7,348 nt of DNA from Candidatus Atribacteria bacterium (GTDB lineage: Bacteria; Atribacterota; Phoenicimicrobiia; Phoenicimicrobiales; Stramentimicrobiaceae). Shown piece by piece: positions 1 through 6,600 of this stretch. The notes beneath the pieces are model-generated. The model saw only the letters and a program-made list of their open reading frames with translations, was not told where the DNA came from and searched no databases. Position 1 is the first letter of the stretch; each line of letters begins with the position of its first letter. A program made the translations under genes and the position numbers. The DNA lies in NCBI GenBank assembly GCA_016934875.1, contig JAFGSC010000229.1, positions 1-7,348 on the forward strand. Reading direction: 5' to 3'.

Positions 1-257
1 CCGGAAAAAAGTTAAGTTATCAATTACACCGCCATCGAAGTGAACACTGGGTTATCGTCAAGGGCATGGCCAAAGTAACCATTGAAGACCAGGTAAAATT
101 TATTTCACCTGGTGAGAGTATTGACATCAAAGCAGGCCAAAAACACCGAATAGAGAATCCGGGAAAATTGCCTTTGGAAATCATAGAAGTACAAATGGGT
201 GAGTATCTTGAAGAAGATGATATTGTAAGGTTTGATGATGAGTACGGAAGGAAATAG
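1..257 (+). CDS. manC: Mannose-1-phosphate guanylyltransferase / mannose-6-phosphate isomerase, C-terminal cupin domain (5' truncated)
   Basis: The frame is open from base 3 to the TAG at 255-257 and enters from the left edge, so only about the last 84 residues are visible. They match the type II mannose-6-phosphate isomerase cupin that ends ManC/AlgA-type bifunctional enzymes. Visible marks are PGKKLSYQLHRHRSEHW near the start (the metal-binding His/Glu signature HxHRxEHW), a second cupin half with AGQKHRIENPG, and the family ending ExDIVRFDDEYGR. In the full enzyme this domain isomerises fructose-6-P to mannose-6-P, while the missing N-terminal part makes GDP-mannose from mannose-1-P. A stand-alone isomerase cupin is the alternative, because the nucleotidyltransferase part lies outside the window. 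The ATG at 66 is internal, since the HxHRxEHW motif lies upstream of it. The next gene starts at or before the stop, which indicates one operon for sugar-nucleotide synthesis. Confidence 0.88.
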   Translation, partial: GKKLSYQLHRHRSEHWVIVKGMAKVTIEDQVKFISPGESIDIKAGQKHRIENPGKLPLEIIEVQMGEYLEEDDIVRFDDEYGRK

Positions 258-270
258 ACTTCTCATTAAA

Positions 271-2007
271 ATGAATACTATCCATGGTTATCAGGACTGG
301 TTAAACAGTTCAATTATTGATATAGATACCAAAAAAGAACTCTTGCGTATCAAAGGTAATCAAAAAGAAATCGAAGATCGCTTTTACAAAGAATTATCAT
401 TTGGGACAGGTGGTCTAAGAGGTATCGTAGGAGCCGGAACAAACCGATTGAATATTTATACCATAAGAAAAATAACCCAGGGGTTGGCAAACTATATCAA
501 AAAAAATCAAAGAGAACCAGAAATTCAAACGGTCGTGATTGCCTACGACTGCAGACACGACTCCGATACCTTTGCCTTAGAAGCAGCGCTTGTACTAGCC
601 GCAAATGATATTAAAGCTTACCTGTTCGATTCCCTCAGGCCCACGCCTGAACTATCCTATGCAGTACGTCATTTGAAATGCTCTGCCGGGATTGTCATTA
701 CGGCAAGCCATAATCCCCCAAAATACAATGGATATAAAGTCTATGGCTCTGACGGCGGACAGATTACACTAAACATGGCCAATGGAATCATCCAAGAAAT
801 CGGAGCAATTGACCTTTTCAGTGACGTAAAAACAATAGATCAACAGGAAGCCATGGATAAAAATCTTTTGGTTTATATCGGTGCAAAGGTTGACCGTTCC
901 TATTTATCTGAAGTGGTGAACTTATCATTCAGAAAAGAAATTGCCAAACAGGTTAAAGACTTCAGGATCGTCTATACTCCACTGCACGGAACCGGGCTAA
1001 TGCTGATCAAGAAAGCCCTTAAGATTTTGGGCTATCGAAATGTCTATCTAGTAAAATCGCAAATAAACCCTGATGGTAATTTCCCAACGGTCAAATCCCC
1101 TAACCCCGAGGAACGTGAGGCTTTAGCTGAAGGAATTAAGTTGGCTCAAAATATAGATGCGGATCTTGTGCTAGGTACAGATCCGGATGGTGACCGTGTC
1201 GGAATAGCAGCGAAGACCTCCAGAGGGATTTATCAAGTTTTGACCGGGAATCAAGTTGGGGCATTATTGACGAATTATATTGTTACATCAAAGAAAAGAA
1301 TTAGCTCTAAAGATGCGGTCATCAAAACAATTGTGACTTCTGACCTGGGAGCTAAAATCGCTGAGTCTTATGGTGCTACCGTTTTTAATACACTCACAGG
1401 TTTTAAGTTTATTGGAGAAAAGATGAAGGAATTTGAAGAGAGTCAAGAGTATATATTTTTATTTGGCTACGAAGAAAGCTACGGCTATCTTGCAGGGACA
1501 TTCGTCAGGGATAAAGATGCGGTCATCGCAAGTATCTTGATCACTGAAATGACCGCTTACTATCAATCCATAGGCATGACCTTATTTGATGTTTTAGAAA
1601 AAATATATAGAGAGTATGGCTATTATTCCGATTTCCTGGAAAGCCTCACTTTTAACGGCAAGGAAGGACAAGAAAAAATAAAAGAAATTTATGAGAAATT
1701 TAGAAATAAAAAGACACTATTAAAAATCTTTCATAATTTAGAGTGCATCGAAGATTACCAATCACAAGTCAGAATAACTCCCAAATTCAGTAAGGCTGAA
1801 TTGATTGATCTCCCAAAGGCAGAGGTAATAAAAGTATTTTTAAAAGATGGGTCTTGGTTTGCCGTAAGACCCTCGGGAACTGAGCCTAAATTGAAAATAT
1901 ACTATTCAACTATTGGAAATTCGTCTGAAAAATCAAAAGAAATCTTGGATAAACTAAAACAAAAGATACAAAGATTTTTAATTAATGCAGAGGCCACGAC
2001 CTTTTAA
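271..2007 (+). CDS. pgcA: Alpha-phosphoglucomutase / phosphomannomutase (alpha-D-phosphohexomutase family)
   Basis: A full-length phosphohexomutase of 578 residues from the ATG at 271, close to the roughly 580 of Bacillus PgcA-type enzymes. All four active-site loops are present in order: the phosphoserine loop TASHNPP (Ser about 146), the Mg-binding loop DPDGDR (304-309), the sugar-recognition loop GYEESYG (399-405) and the phosphate-binding loop RPSGTEP (533-539). An N-terminal FGTGGLRG motif is also typical. The enzyme should interconvert glucose-1-P with glucose-6-P and/or mannose-1-P with mannose-6-P in the cytoplasm; sequence alone does not settle which sugar is preferred. The start is ambiguous. 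ATG 271 fits the family N-terminus (xYQDWLN) but its AAGGA (248-252) lies 18 bases away. ATG 238 has AAGG (227-230) 7 bases upstream and would overlap manC by 20 bases. Either way the gene is tightly coupled to manC. It is intact, with no obvious terminator after its stop. Confidence 0.95.
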   Translation: MNTIHGYQDWLNSSIIDIDTKKELLRIKGNQKEIEDRFYKELSFGTGGLRGIVGAGTNRLNIYTIRKITQGLANYIKKNQREPEIQTVVIAYDCRHDSDTFALEAALVLAANDIKAYLFDSLRPTPELSYAVRHLKCSAGIVITASHNPPKYNGYKVYGSDGGQITLNMANGIIQEIGAIDLFSDVKTIDQQEAMDKNLLVYIGAKVDRSYLSEVVNLSFRKEIAKQVKDFRIVYTPLHGTGLMLIKKALKILGYRNVYLVKSQINPDGNFPTVKSPNPEEREALAEGIKLAQNIDADLVLGTDPDGDRVGIAAKTSRGIYQVLTGNQVGALLTNYIVTSKKRISSKDAVIKTIVTSDLGAKIAESYGATVFNTLTGFKFIGEKMKEFEESQEYIFLFGYEESYGYLAGTFVRDKDAVIASILITEMTAYYQSIGMTLFDVLEKIYREYGYYSDFLESLTFNGKEGQEKIKEIYEKFRNKKTLLKIFHNLECIEDYQSQVRITPKFSKAELIDLPKAEVIKVFLKDGSWFAVRPSGTEPKLKIYYSTIGNSSEKSKEILDKLKQKIQRFLINAEATTF

Positions 2008-2064
2008 GCGAATCAACCATTCTTAAATTATCTGTAAGAAAATAGCAATAATAAAAAATCCTTT

Positions 2065-2372
2065 TCCCAGATGCCTTTTTGATCCCAGTAGACCTTTTGC
2101 AAGAAAGTGAAATTTCTAGTCAATGATCTGCTGGTATTATTCTCGATGGTTTCTACGACCCTACTTACCGCATACTATGGAGGAATCACCCCATAAAGAT
2201 GGATATGATCAGTTTTGATGCCTATCTCTAATTATTACCAGTCAAGATAATATCTTCTTATTTCGGGTAATTTTATTTCCAGATAAATATTTACCCAAGT
2301 GAGCAGGATCTTTCTCCGGTAACGGATAGACAGATTTACATTCAGATTGACAACATAGTACAATAATTGCAG
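2065..2372 (-). pseudogene. Degenerate IS200/IS605-type transposase (TnpA, Y1 HUH family) remnant
   Basis: The minus strand encodes a decayed Y1 transposase that has no long open frame. Reading one frame from 2372 downwards gives RYRRKIL (family N-terminal KYRRK motif), then LPEIRRYYLDW, two consecutive TAA stops (2237-2232), LEIGIKTDHIHLYGVIPP, a TAG (2177-2175), then YAVSRVVETIENNTSR and KVYWDQKGIW. DHIHL is the HUH metal-binding motif, and IPPxYAVSxVVETI and YWDxxGIW are typical of TnpA. After GIW the frame runs out; shifting one base gives GKGFF, resembling the family GYFVSTVG, so a frameshift near 2070 is likely and the segment that carries the catalytic Tyr is destroyed. Three in-frame stops plus a frameshift make it non-functional. 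It explains most of the long gap between the phosphoglucomutase and hydrolase genes. Left and right element ends could not be defined. The motif order is direct observation; the family is assigned from memory. Confidence 0.75.
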
Positions 2373-2497
2373 AAAATATGGAATCTTATTAATACTTTGT
2401 TCACAACTGATTAGACAAATATCTTGAAAAACGAATTTATTTTTTATTTCAATAAAGCATCAGTATACACTTCTGATCCAATGGTAAAGGACATTCA
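2373..2497. other. AT-rich spacer upstream of the hydrolase gene
   Basis: AT-rich sequence between the transposase remnant and the hydrolase start. Only weak promoter-like hexamers are visible, for example TTGTTC (2397-2402), 17 bases, TATCTT (2420-2425). I cannot support a specific promoter. The only clear signal is the ribosome binding site AAAGGA (2486-2491), six bases before the ATG at 2498. Confidence 0.4.
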
Positions 2498-3292
2498 ATG
2501 GAAGAGATCAAGGTAAAAAACCTTCAAATCGCATTTAGGCGTCTAGGTTCCGGACCCCCTCTTGTACTGCTGCATGGGGCTCTCAGTGACAGCCGGGTAT
2601 GGCGCAGGCAAATGGATGATCTCTCCAATGGATTTGACGTCGTGGCATGGGATGCACCTGGCTGCGGCCATTCTTCAGATCCACCGGAAGATTTTCTCCT
2701 TTCGGACTACGCAGACTGCCTGTCTTTGTTGATAGAGAAGATCGGGATTCAGAAGCCTCATATTCTTGGCATTTCCTTTGGTGCGGGACTTGCCCTGGAG
2801 TTCTACCAACGTTACCCTGATATACCAAAGACCCTGATTCTGGCTTCTGCCTATGCCGGCTGGGCAGGTTCTCTTCCACCTGAAGAGGTAAAAGATCGCC
2901 TCCAGAAAGGAATGGAACAATCGAAACTTCCGCCTGAAAAGGTTGTACAGGCCTGGATTCCGACCCTCTTCTCTAAGTCAGTATCAACAGAGATAATCAA
3001 TGAAACCAAATCGATGATGGCTGATTTCCATCCGGTCGGTATGAGGGCAATGCTCCGATCCTTCGCCCAGGCAGACCTTCGCGACGTACTTCCGAAGATC
3101 CATGTACCTACGTTGCTATTGTATGGGGATCACGATAGGCGATCTCCCTTGAGTGTGGCAAAGACACTGCACGCTCAAATTCCGAATTCCAAACTCATCA
3201 TTATGCCTGGAGTTGGGCACGACTCAAACCAGGAAGATCCCGAGACATTCAACCGTGAAGTCCGCCATTTTCTCGAATCATATCAGAACTAA
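2498..3292 (+). CDS. Alpha/beta-fold hydrolase
   Basis: A complete 264-residue alpha/beta hydrolase, cytoplasmic because it has no signal peptide or membrane segment. The fold marks are in order: oxyanion-hole HGALSD (His26-Gly27), the WDAPGCGHS strand-turn (about 51-59), the nucleophile elbow GISFGAG with Ser93, the acid in YGDHDRRSP (Asp213 in the usual place, four before Pro217), and the catalytic His241 in GVGHDSNQEDP. The triad is therefore complete and the length is normal for single-domain members such as enol-lactonases, esterases and haloperoxidase-like proteins. The substrate cannot be named from sequence. The start is well supported by AAAGGA six bases upstream. The gene stands alone on its strand between an IS200-type remnant and a hairpin region, and its G+C content looks higher than that of the phosphoglucomutase gene and other neighbours, which hints at a separate origin. 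That origin is inference. Confidence 0.92.
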   Translation: MEEIKVKNLQIAFRRLGSGPPLVLLHGALSDSRVWRRQMDDLSNGFDVVAWDAPGCGHSSDPPEDFLLSDYADCLSLLIEKIGIQKPHILGISFGAGLALEFYQRYPDIPKTLILASAYAGWAGSLPPEEVKDRLQKGMEQSKLPPEKVVQAWIPTLFSKSVSTEIINETKSMMADFHPVGMRAMLRSFAQADLRDVLPKIHVPTLLLYGDHDRRSPLSVAKTLHAQIPNSKLIIMPGVGHDSNQEDPETFNREVRHFLESYQN

Positions 3293-3354
3293 TTCTGCAT
3301 GGATACTATTGGGGTAAATTGACTATTTTTCAAGAAGAACTATTCATAAACAAA

Positions 3355-3379
3355 AGCCTTCAGCAGATGCTGGAGGGCT
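3355..3379 (-). terminator. Hairpin terminator between converging genes (likely for the lipoprotein gene)
   Basis: AGCCTTCAGCA and TGCTGGAGGGCT form an 11-pair stem with one bulged base. Read on the minus strand, the hairpin (with one C-A mismatch) is followed by TTTTGTTTATG, a plausible U-tract, about 120 bases after the lipoprotein stop. Read on the plus strand the stem is better paired (a G-U replaces the mismatch) but no T-run follows, so it may weakly stop hydrolase transcripts too. Confidence 0.45.
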
Positions 3380-3424
3380 GGGATTGGCAAGGCTCCCCCT
3401 GTTGGGCGTCTTCAGTATTTTTTG

Positions 3425-3440
3425 GAATTGAACTCAATTC
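3425..3440 (+). terminator. Small perfect palindrome with T-rich tail, possible hydrolase terminator
   Basis: GAATTGA and TCAATTC pair perfectly (7 bp, loop AC, or 6 bp with loop AACT) and are followed by ATTTTCCCTTT on the plus strand, about 130 bases after the hydrolase stop. The stem is short and A+T rich, so it would be weak as an intrinsic terminator. Confidence 0.3.
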
Positions 3441-3495
3441 ATTTTCCCTTTATTTGAAAAAAGAGAAAGCCATTAATTTATCGTATTGATTTAGC

Positions 3496-4788
3496 CTACA
3501 AAATACTGCCTCCCTTTTGAAAAAAAACATGTGCCCCCTCAGTATATTTCAAAGGAATACCATGCTTATTCCCTAAAAATGTGTTCCCCGCAATGGTAAA
3601 TTCCACCGCTTCAGCAGGATTAAGCAGCTCACCGGAAGGAATATTCTCTTTAGTAGTACCCCAGCCAGCCGGTCGAGTTGTTTTAGGCTGAAGCTCACTC
3701 CCATAATAAACATAAATACCGCCACCATCATAACTTGCTTTATTATCGGTGAAAGTGTTACCGGTAACAGTGGAAGAACAGTAAATGACATATATCCCCC
3801 CACCATTATTAGCCAAGTTGTCGGTAATGGTGTTACCAGTAACAGTGGAAGAGCCAGAGGATAAATAAATGCCGCCACCACTAGTTGCCTCGTTATTCGT
3901 GATGGTATTATCGGTAATAGAGGAAAAAGTATTCAATGTGTAAATTCCTCCTCCAAGATTGCTTGCCTCATTATGTGTAATACTGTTATCTTCAATCGTG
4001 GGATTGCTGGCATCTGTGTATATCCCACCACCGTAGGCTGCTTCGTTGTTAATAATGGTATTATTTTTAATATGGGGAGAGCTGAAATAGGTGTAAATTC
4101 CTCCGCCAGTGGCAGTTGCCTGGTTTTGCTCTATGCAGTTATTCCTGATAACAGGAGAACTGTAAGACATAGTAATCCCTCCTCCTTCAATCGCATATCC
4201 ATTACGGATGGTAAATCCCTCCAGGGTAGATTCATCATCAAAAAACCATACAACAGAATTACTTGCTCCCGCATCAATGATGGTGGATGCCACAATAACT
4301 GGGTCAGTAGGGTCGATACTTCGTAGGATGAGGTCCTCGTTGTTTAAATAGAGATTTTCCAGGTAGGTTCCTGGACAGACTACAATGGTGTCTCCCACGT
4401 TCGCGTCATTGATAGCTTCCTGGATCGTATCATATCCCTTGCCATTATTAAGGTTATTGACTCTAGACCCTTGGTTAAAGCTGGCTTGGATGGTGTAGTT
4501 TTGGTTTACGTCAACAAAAGTGTAAGTACTGACCGGTCCAAGGGATGTCCCGTTTACTAAAACATCGGAAATCTGGTAGCATTCCTCCGGGGTGATATTG
4601 AAGGTCTTGCTTCCTCCATCGTTTACGGAAACCGTCCCTGAAGGATTGATGCTGCCACCAGCTCCGGCAGTGGCAGTAATGGTATATTCGGTGGGTGTGA
4701 TGCTTCCACAGGAGGATAAGAATAATAAGGATAGAATAATGAAAAAGACCAAACATAACTTTCTTTTTTCTTTAAAGATAATTCTCAT
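3496..4788 (-). CDS. Surface lipoprotein with right-handed parallel beta-helix repeats
   Basis: A 430-residue secreted lipoprotein. A basic N-terminus and a hydrophobic stretch (about 11-24) lead into the lipobox LSSC, so Cys27 should be lipidated after signal peptidase II cleavage. Residues about 34-104 resemble divergent InlB/Flg_new-type beta repeats (YTITATAGAGGSINPSG, then YTIQASF). Residues about 118-150 carry the usual entry of pectate-lyase-like helices (TIQEAIxDAxxGDTIxVxPGTYxENL). Seven coils beginning GGGI follow at 202, 228, 253, 279, 304, 329 and 355, spaced 25-26 residues, rich in Asn and Gly. The final coil is interrupted by a Pro-rich loop (about 364-396) before TIAGNTFLGNKHGIPL. 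Such folds bind or cleave polysaccharide or act as surface adhesins; no catalytic residues can be assigned. GAGG (4800-4797) eight bases upstream supports the ATG at 4788. A strong promoter lies upstream, giving an independent transcript with a long leader. Confidence 0.88.
   Translation of the reverse strand: MRIIFKEKRKLCLVFFIILSLLFLSSCGSITPTEYTITATAGAGGSINPSGTVSVNDGGSKTFNITPEECYQISDVLVNGTSLGPVSTYTFVDVNQNYTIQASFNQGSRVNNLNNGKGYDTIQEAINDANVGDTIVVCPGTYLENLYLNNEDLILRSIDPTDPVIVASTIIDAGASNSVVWFFDDESTLEGFTIRNGYAIEGGGITMSYSSPVIRNNCIEQNQATATGGGIYTYFSSPHIKNNTIINNEAAYGGGIYTDASNPTIEDNSITHNEASNLGGGIYTLNTFSSITDNTITNNEATSGGGIYLSSGSSTVTGNTITDNLANNGGGIYVIYCSSTVTGNTFTDNKASYDGGGIYVYYGSELQPKTTRPAGWGTTKENIPSGELLNPAEAVEFTIAGNTFLGNKHGIPLKYTEGAHVFFQKGGSIL
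3700..4185 (-). repeat. Tandem coding repeats of the beta-helix (about 75-78 bp units)
   Basis: This part of the lipoprotein gene holds seven GGGI units, mostly 75 or 78 bp, with the theme GGGIYxxxSSxxIxxNTIxxNxA. The last full pair is close at DNA level: the segments near 3758-3783 and 3829-3854 both contain GTTACC, GTAACAGTGGAAGA. Repeats this similar can expand or contract by slippage. Confidence 0.75.
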
Positions 4789-4912
4789 TTTAGGTACCTC
4801 TTTTCTAATTGGAGATGAAGAGATAAAAAAATAAGTTTATCAGCATCTACTTGGGATAGATATTTATTTAGGCAAGATATTTAGTGAATTGCTATCAAGA
4901 TAACTTTTTATG

Positions 4913-4941
4913 ATTATACATCCTCTGAAATGAGTTGACAA
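4913..4941 (-). promoter_or_regulatory. Sigma-A type promoter of the beta-helix lipoprotein gene
   Basis: On the minus strand, TTGTCA (4941-4936) and TATAAT (4918-4913) are separated by exactly 17 bases. The -10 is perfect and the -35 has five of six consensus bases. Transcription would start near 4906, giving a leader of about 118 bases before the ATG at 4788. Confidence 0.7.
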
Positions 4942-4995
4942 TGATAGTGATGATTTGTGAATATCAAGAAGTAATAAGATTGGAATTTGAAACTA

Positions 4996-5030
4996 ATAGA
5001 CAGAACCTCCACGTAGGAAGTCCTGCCTAT
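4996..5030 (-). terminator. Wobble-paired hairpin downstream of the GMC flavoprotein gene
   Basis: ATAGACAGAACCTCC and GGAAGTCCTGCCTAT flank a five-base loop (ACGTA). As plus-strand RNA the stem has three A-C mismatches. As minus-strand RNA each of these becomes a G-U pair, giving 15 continuous pairs. It lies about 100 bases past the flavoprotein stop on that strand. The following tract (TAGTTTCAAATT) is only moderately U-rich, so it may be a 3' end stabiliser or weak terminator. Confidence 0.5.
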
Positions 5031-5093
5031 GGTCCAGCCAAGCTTCCCAGACAGGATGATTTTCGCAACTTTTGTCCGAGTGAGGAGACTGAA
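5004..5093 (+). repeat. Dispersed repeat, copy B (paired with 6743-6832)
   Basis: The core 5049-5079 (starting AGACAGGATGATTTTCGCAA) matches 6788-6818 at about 26 of 31 positions. The similarity extends without gaps to about 90 bases. Translated in the shared frame, both copies give N..xGS, then RQDDFRNFC, then EE, with 15 of 30 residues identical. It sits in the 343-base gap between the flavoprotein and lipoprotein genes and overlaps the hairpin at 4996-5030. An open frame of 66 codons covers it, but the start of that frame lies on the lipoprotein promoter -35 and has no RBS. Function unknown. Confidence 0.65.
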
Positions 5094-5131
5094 AAGCTAT
5101 ATCAGAAGTTGGAAGAAGTCATTAGGATCTT

Positions 5132-6460
5132 TTAAGAAAGTAAATATTTAGCTAATCTTTTGGAAAAAGCCACAATCGTTAAGATAGGCGGCATCCCGAG
5201 CGGGCTTGGAAAGACACTGGCATCACTGACAAATAAACCTTTAACCCGTGTCTCCTGATGCTCATTGACAACCTTCCCAATGGAAGCAGTACAACAGGGA
5301 TGACCTGATTCATAGATTCCCCTATGAATTGTTTGAGGGTCTGCTCCTGCAGCAATCAATATTTTCCTGTTAATTTCATAAGCTTCATCTAACTTCTTCT
5401 TATCTTTTTTGGTTAAATTCTTTCTGATCGTTCTGTCATTTCTCACCTCGCCGGTCATTTCGTCACGGATTTTGGTCATTATACCAATCAGTCTTTTGGC
5501 ATTAATTCTTTTTGACTTTAAAGCAATCTTAATTAGATTTGTTATACTTAATTGTTCCGGTGCATACCCTCCTATGTCTCTTACCAAGTATAGGGGAATA
5601 TACATATAAGGAGCTGAAAATAATTCCTTATCCCGGATCAATTCATCTAGATAAGTGGCAAGAATGATTTCGTTTTGCATACCTACATCCTCAGTATACC
5701 CATAGGTAGCCTGATAAACATCCAGTGCAAGGCCTTTCCCTGCCTCCGGTATACCCGAGTTCTGTAAGATACGAGGTGTTTCCAGAGCTCCAGCCGATAG
5801 GATGATATTCTTTCCATATATCTCAAATTTATTTCCCTTTTTGTATACTCTGATACCAATTGCTCTTCCGTTTTCGTGTAAAACTTCGGTTACTTCAGTA
5901 TTAAGGGATAATTCTACTCCATTTTGAGTGGCTTCATCCACAAATTCCAAGGCTGTCCATTTTGCTCCAGTGGGGCAGCCAAACATACACTGACCACATC
6001 CTTTACACCTGCCGAAATCGACACATTTGGGAGTCGGTTTCATCTCCCAACCCAGGGATTTCGCGGCTTCATTGATCCGTTTAGTACCTTCCCCGAATAA
6101 ATGAGAGGGCATGAGATTGACCCGTAAGTCTTTTCTGGCAGATTCCAGCTCTCGGGATAGGTCTATCCCCCATTCCTGGAATATCTTCTCGGGAGGAGTG
6201 ACAGCATTTCCCATTGCCAAATAGGATGAACCTCCTAAAATCCGGGCTCTCGCAATCCATATACCTCCATCGGTCTTGATATTTTTTCTTTTTTTATCTA
6301 GAAAAATAGGAGTAACGTTAGTTACCCCTGTCTTGGTAAACCTTGGTCCATATTCTACAATCAGAATATCTTTTACTTCTTTAGATAGTTCTTTAGCTAG
6401 GGTAGCGCCTCCAGGGCCTGAGCCAACGATAATATAATTATAGACTTTCTCAATAGACAT
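5132..6460 (-). CDS. GMC-family FAD-dependent oxidoreductase with ferredoxin-type 4Fe-4S motif
   Basis: A 442-residue flavoprotein. The N-terminus has the FAD-binding GSGPGG (13-18) followed by an acidic strand end (IVEYGPR). GGIWIARARILGGSSYLAMGN (about 65-85) is the GMC signature region. GHPCCTASIG (386-395) carries the usual active-site His, and VSDASVFPSPLGMPPILTIVA closes the FAD domain; the common Asn of the GxNP motif is Pro here. Between these lies C146-x5-C152-x2-C155-x2-C158-x3-C162-P, an exact ferredoxin-style 4Fe-4S pattern, so electrons probably leave FAD through a cluster instead of going to oxygen. It is shorter than the 500-570 residues of typical alcohol or choline oxidases. 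No signal peptide is seen. The substrate is unknown; an alcohol or polyol is a family-based guess. I chose ATG 6460 because GAGG (6472-6469) lies eight bases upstream; the in-frame ATG at 6481 lacks an RBS. It has its own promoter, and its downstream gap carries a hairpin. Confidence 0.88.
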   Translation of the reverse strand: MSIEKVYNYIIVGSGPGGATLAKELSKEVKDILIVEYGPRFTKTGVTNVTPIFLDKKRKNIKTDGGIWIARARILGGSSYLAMGNAVTPPEKIFQEWGIDLSRELESARKDLRVNLMPSHLFGEGTKRINEAAKSLGWEMKPTPKCVDFGRCKGCGQCMFGCPTGAKWTALEFVDEATQNGVELSLNTEVTEVLHENGRAIGIRVYKKGNKFEIYGKNIILSAGALETPRILQNSGIPEAGKGLALDVYQATYGYTEDVGMQNEIILATYLDELIRDKELFSAPYMYIPLYLVRDIGGYAPEQLSITNLIKIALKSKRINAKRLIGIMTKIRDEMTGEVRNDRTIRKNLTKKDKKKLDEAYEINRKILIAAGADPQTIHRGIYESGHPCCTASIGKVVNEHQETRVKGLFVSDASVFPSPLGMPPILTIVAFSKRLAKYLLS

Positions 6461-6468
6461 TTGTTGAG

Positions 6469-6472
6469 CCTC
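6469..6472 (-). promoter_or_regulatory. Ribosome binding site that sets the GMC flavoprotein start
   Basis: GAGG on the minus strand, eight bases before the ATG at 6460-6458. The upstream in-frame ATG at 6481 is preceded by A-rich sequence without a Shine-Dalgarno match, so the shorter protein is favoured. Confidence 0.55.
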
Positions 6473-6509
6473 AGTTATCATTGATAAAGTTTTTTTTCTT
6501 ATTAAATAT

Positions 6510-6537
6510 ATTATACAATGGAACTCAAATACATCAA
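6510..6537 (-). promoter_or_regulatory. Sigma-A type promoter of the GMC flavoprotein gene
   Basis: On the minus strand, TTGATG (6537-6532), a 16-base spacer and a perfect TATAAT (6515-6510). Initiation near 6503 gives a leader of roughly 42 bases to the ATG at 6460, which includes the GAGG ribosome binding site. Confidence 0.65.
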
Positions 6538-6600
6538 TTCACTCTGAATTAGTTGCCAATTTAACCTATAGAACCTCCACTGCCAACCCATATAAATAAT

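Noticed and set aside
2583..2920. Two minus-strand ORFs inside the hydrolase gene
   Set aside because: Shadows of a gene with a complete catalytic triad; no family motifs and no RBS.
3573..4326. ORFs of about 100-117 codons in other frames of the lipoprotein gene
   Set aside because: Open frames produced by the tandem repeats; no signals of their own.
4511..4834. ORFs overlapping the lipoprotein N-terminus on both strands
   Set aside because: They overlap a well-supported signal peptide and RBS; no independent evidence.
4789..4912. Riboswitch in the lipoprotein leader
   Set aside because: No recognisable conserved riboswitch core or terminator/antiterminator pair was seen.
4935..5135. 66-codon plus-strand ORF between the lipoprotein and flavoprotein genes
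   Set aside because: Its start overlaps the -35 of the lipoprotein promoter, it has no RBS, and its conserved part is the repeat also found at 6743-6832, where no gene is possible. Treated as a repeat.
5409..5609. Hydrophobic plus-strand ORF inside the flavoprotein gene
   Set aside because: Antisense shadow; hydrophobicity arises from complementing Lys- and Asn-rich codons.
6461..6481. Longer N-terminus of the flavoprotein from ATG 6481
   Set aside because: No RBS before it, while GAGG lies eight bases before ATG 6460, and the FAD motif follows normally from the shorter start.
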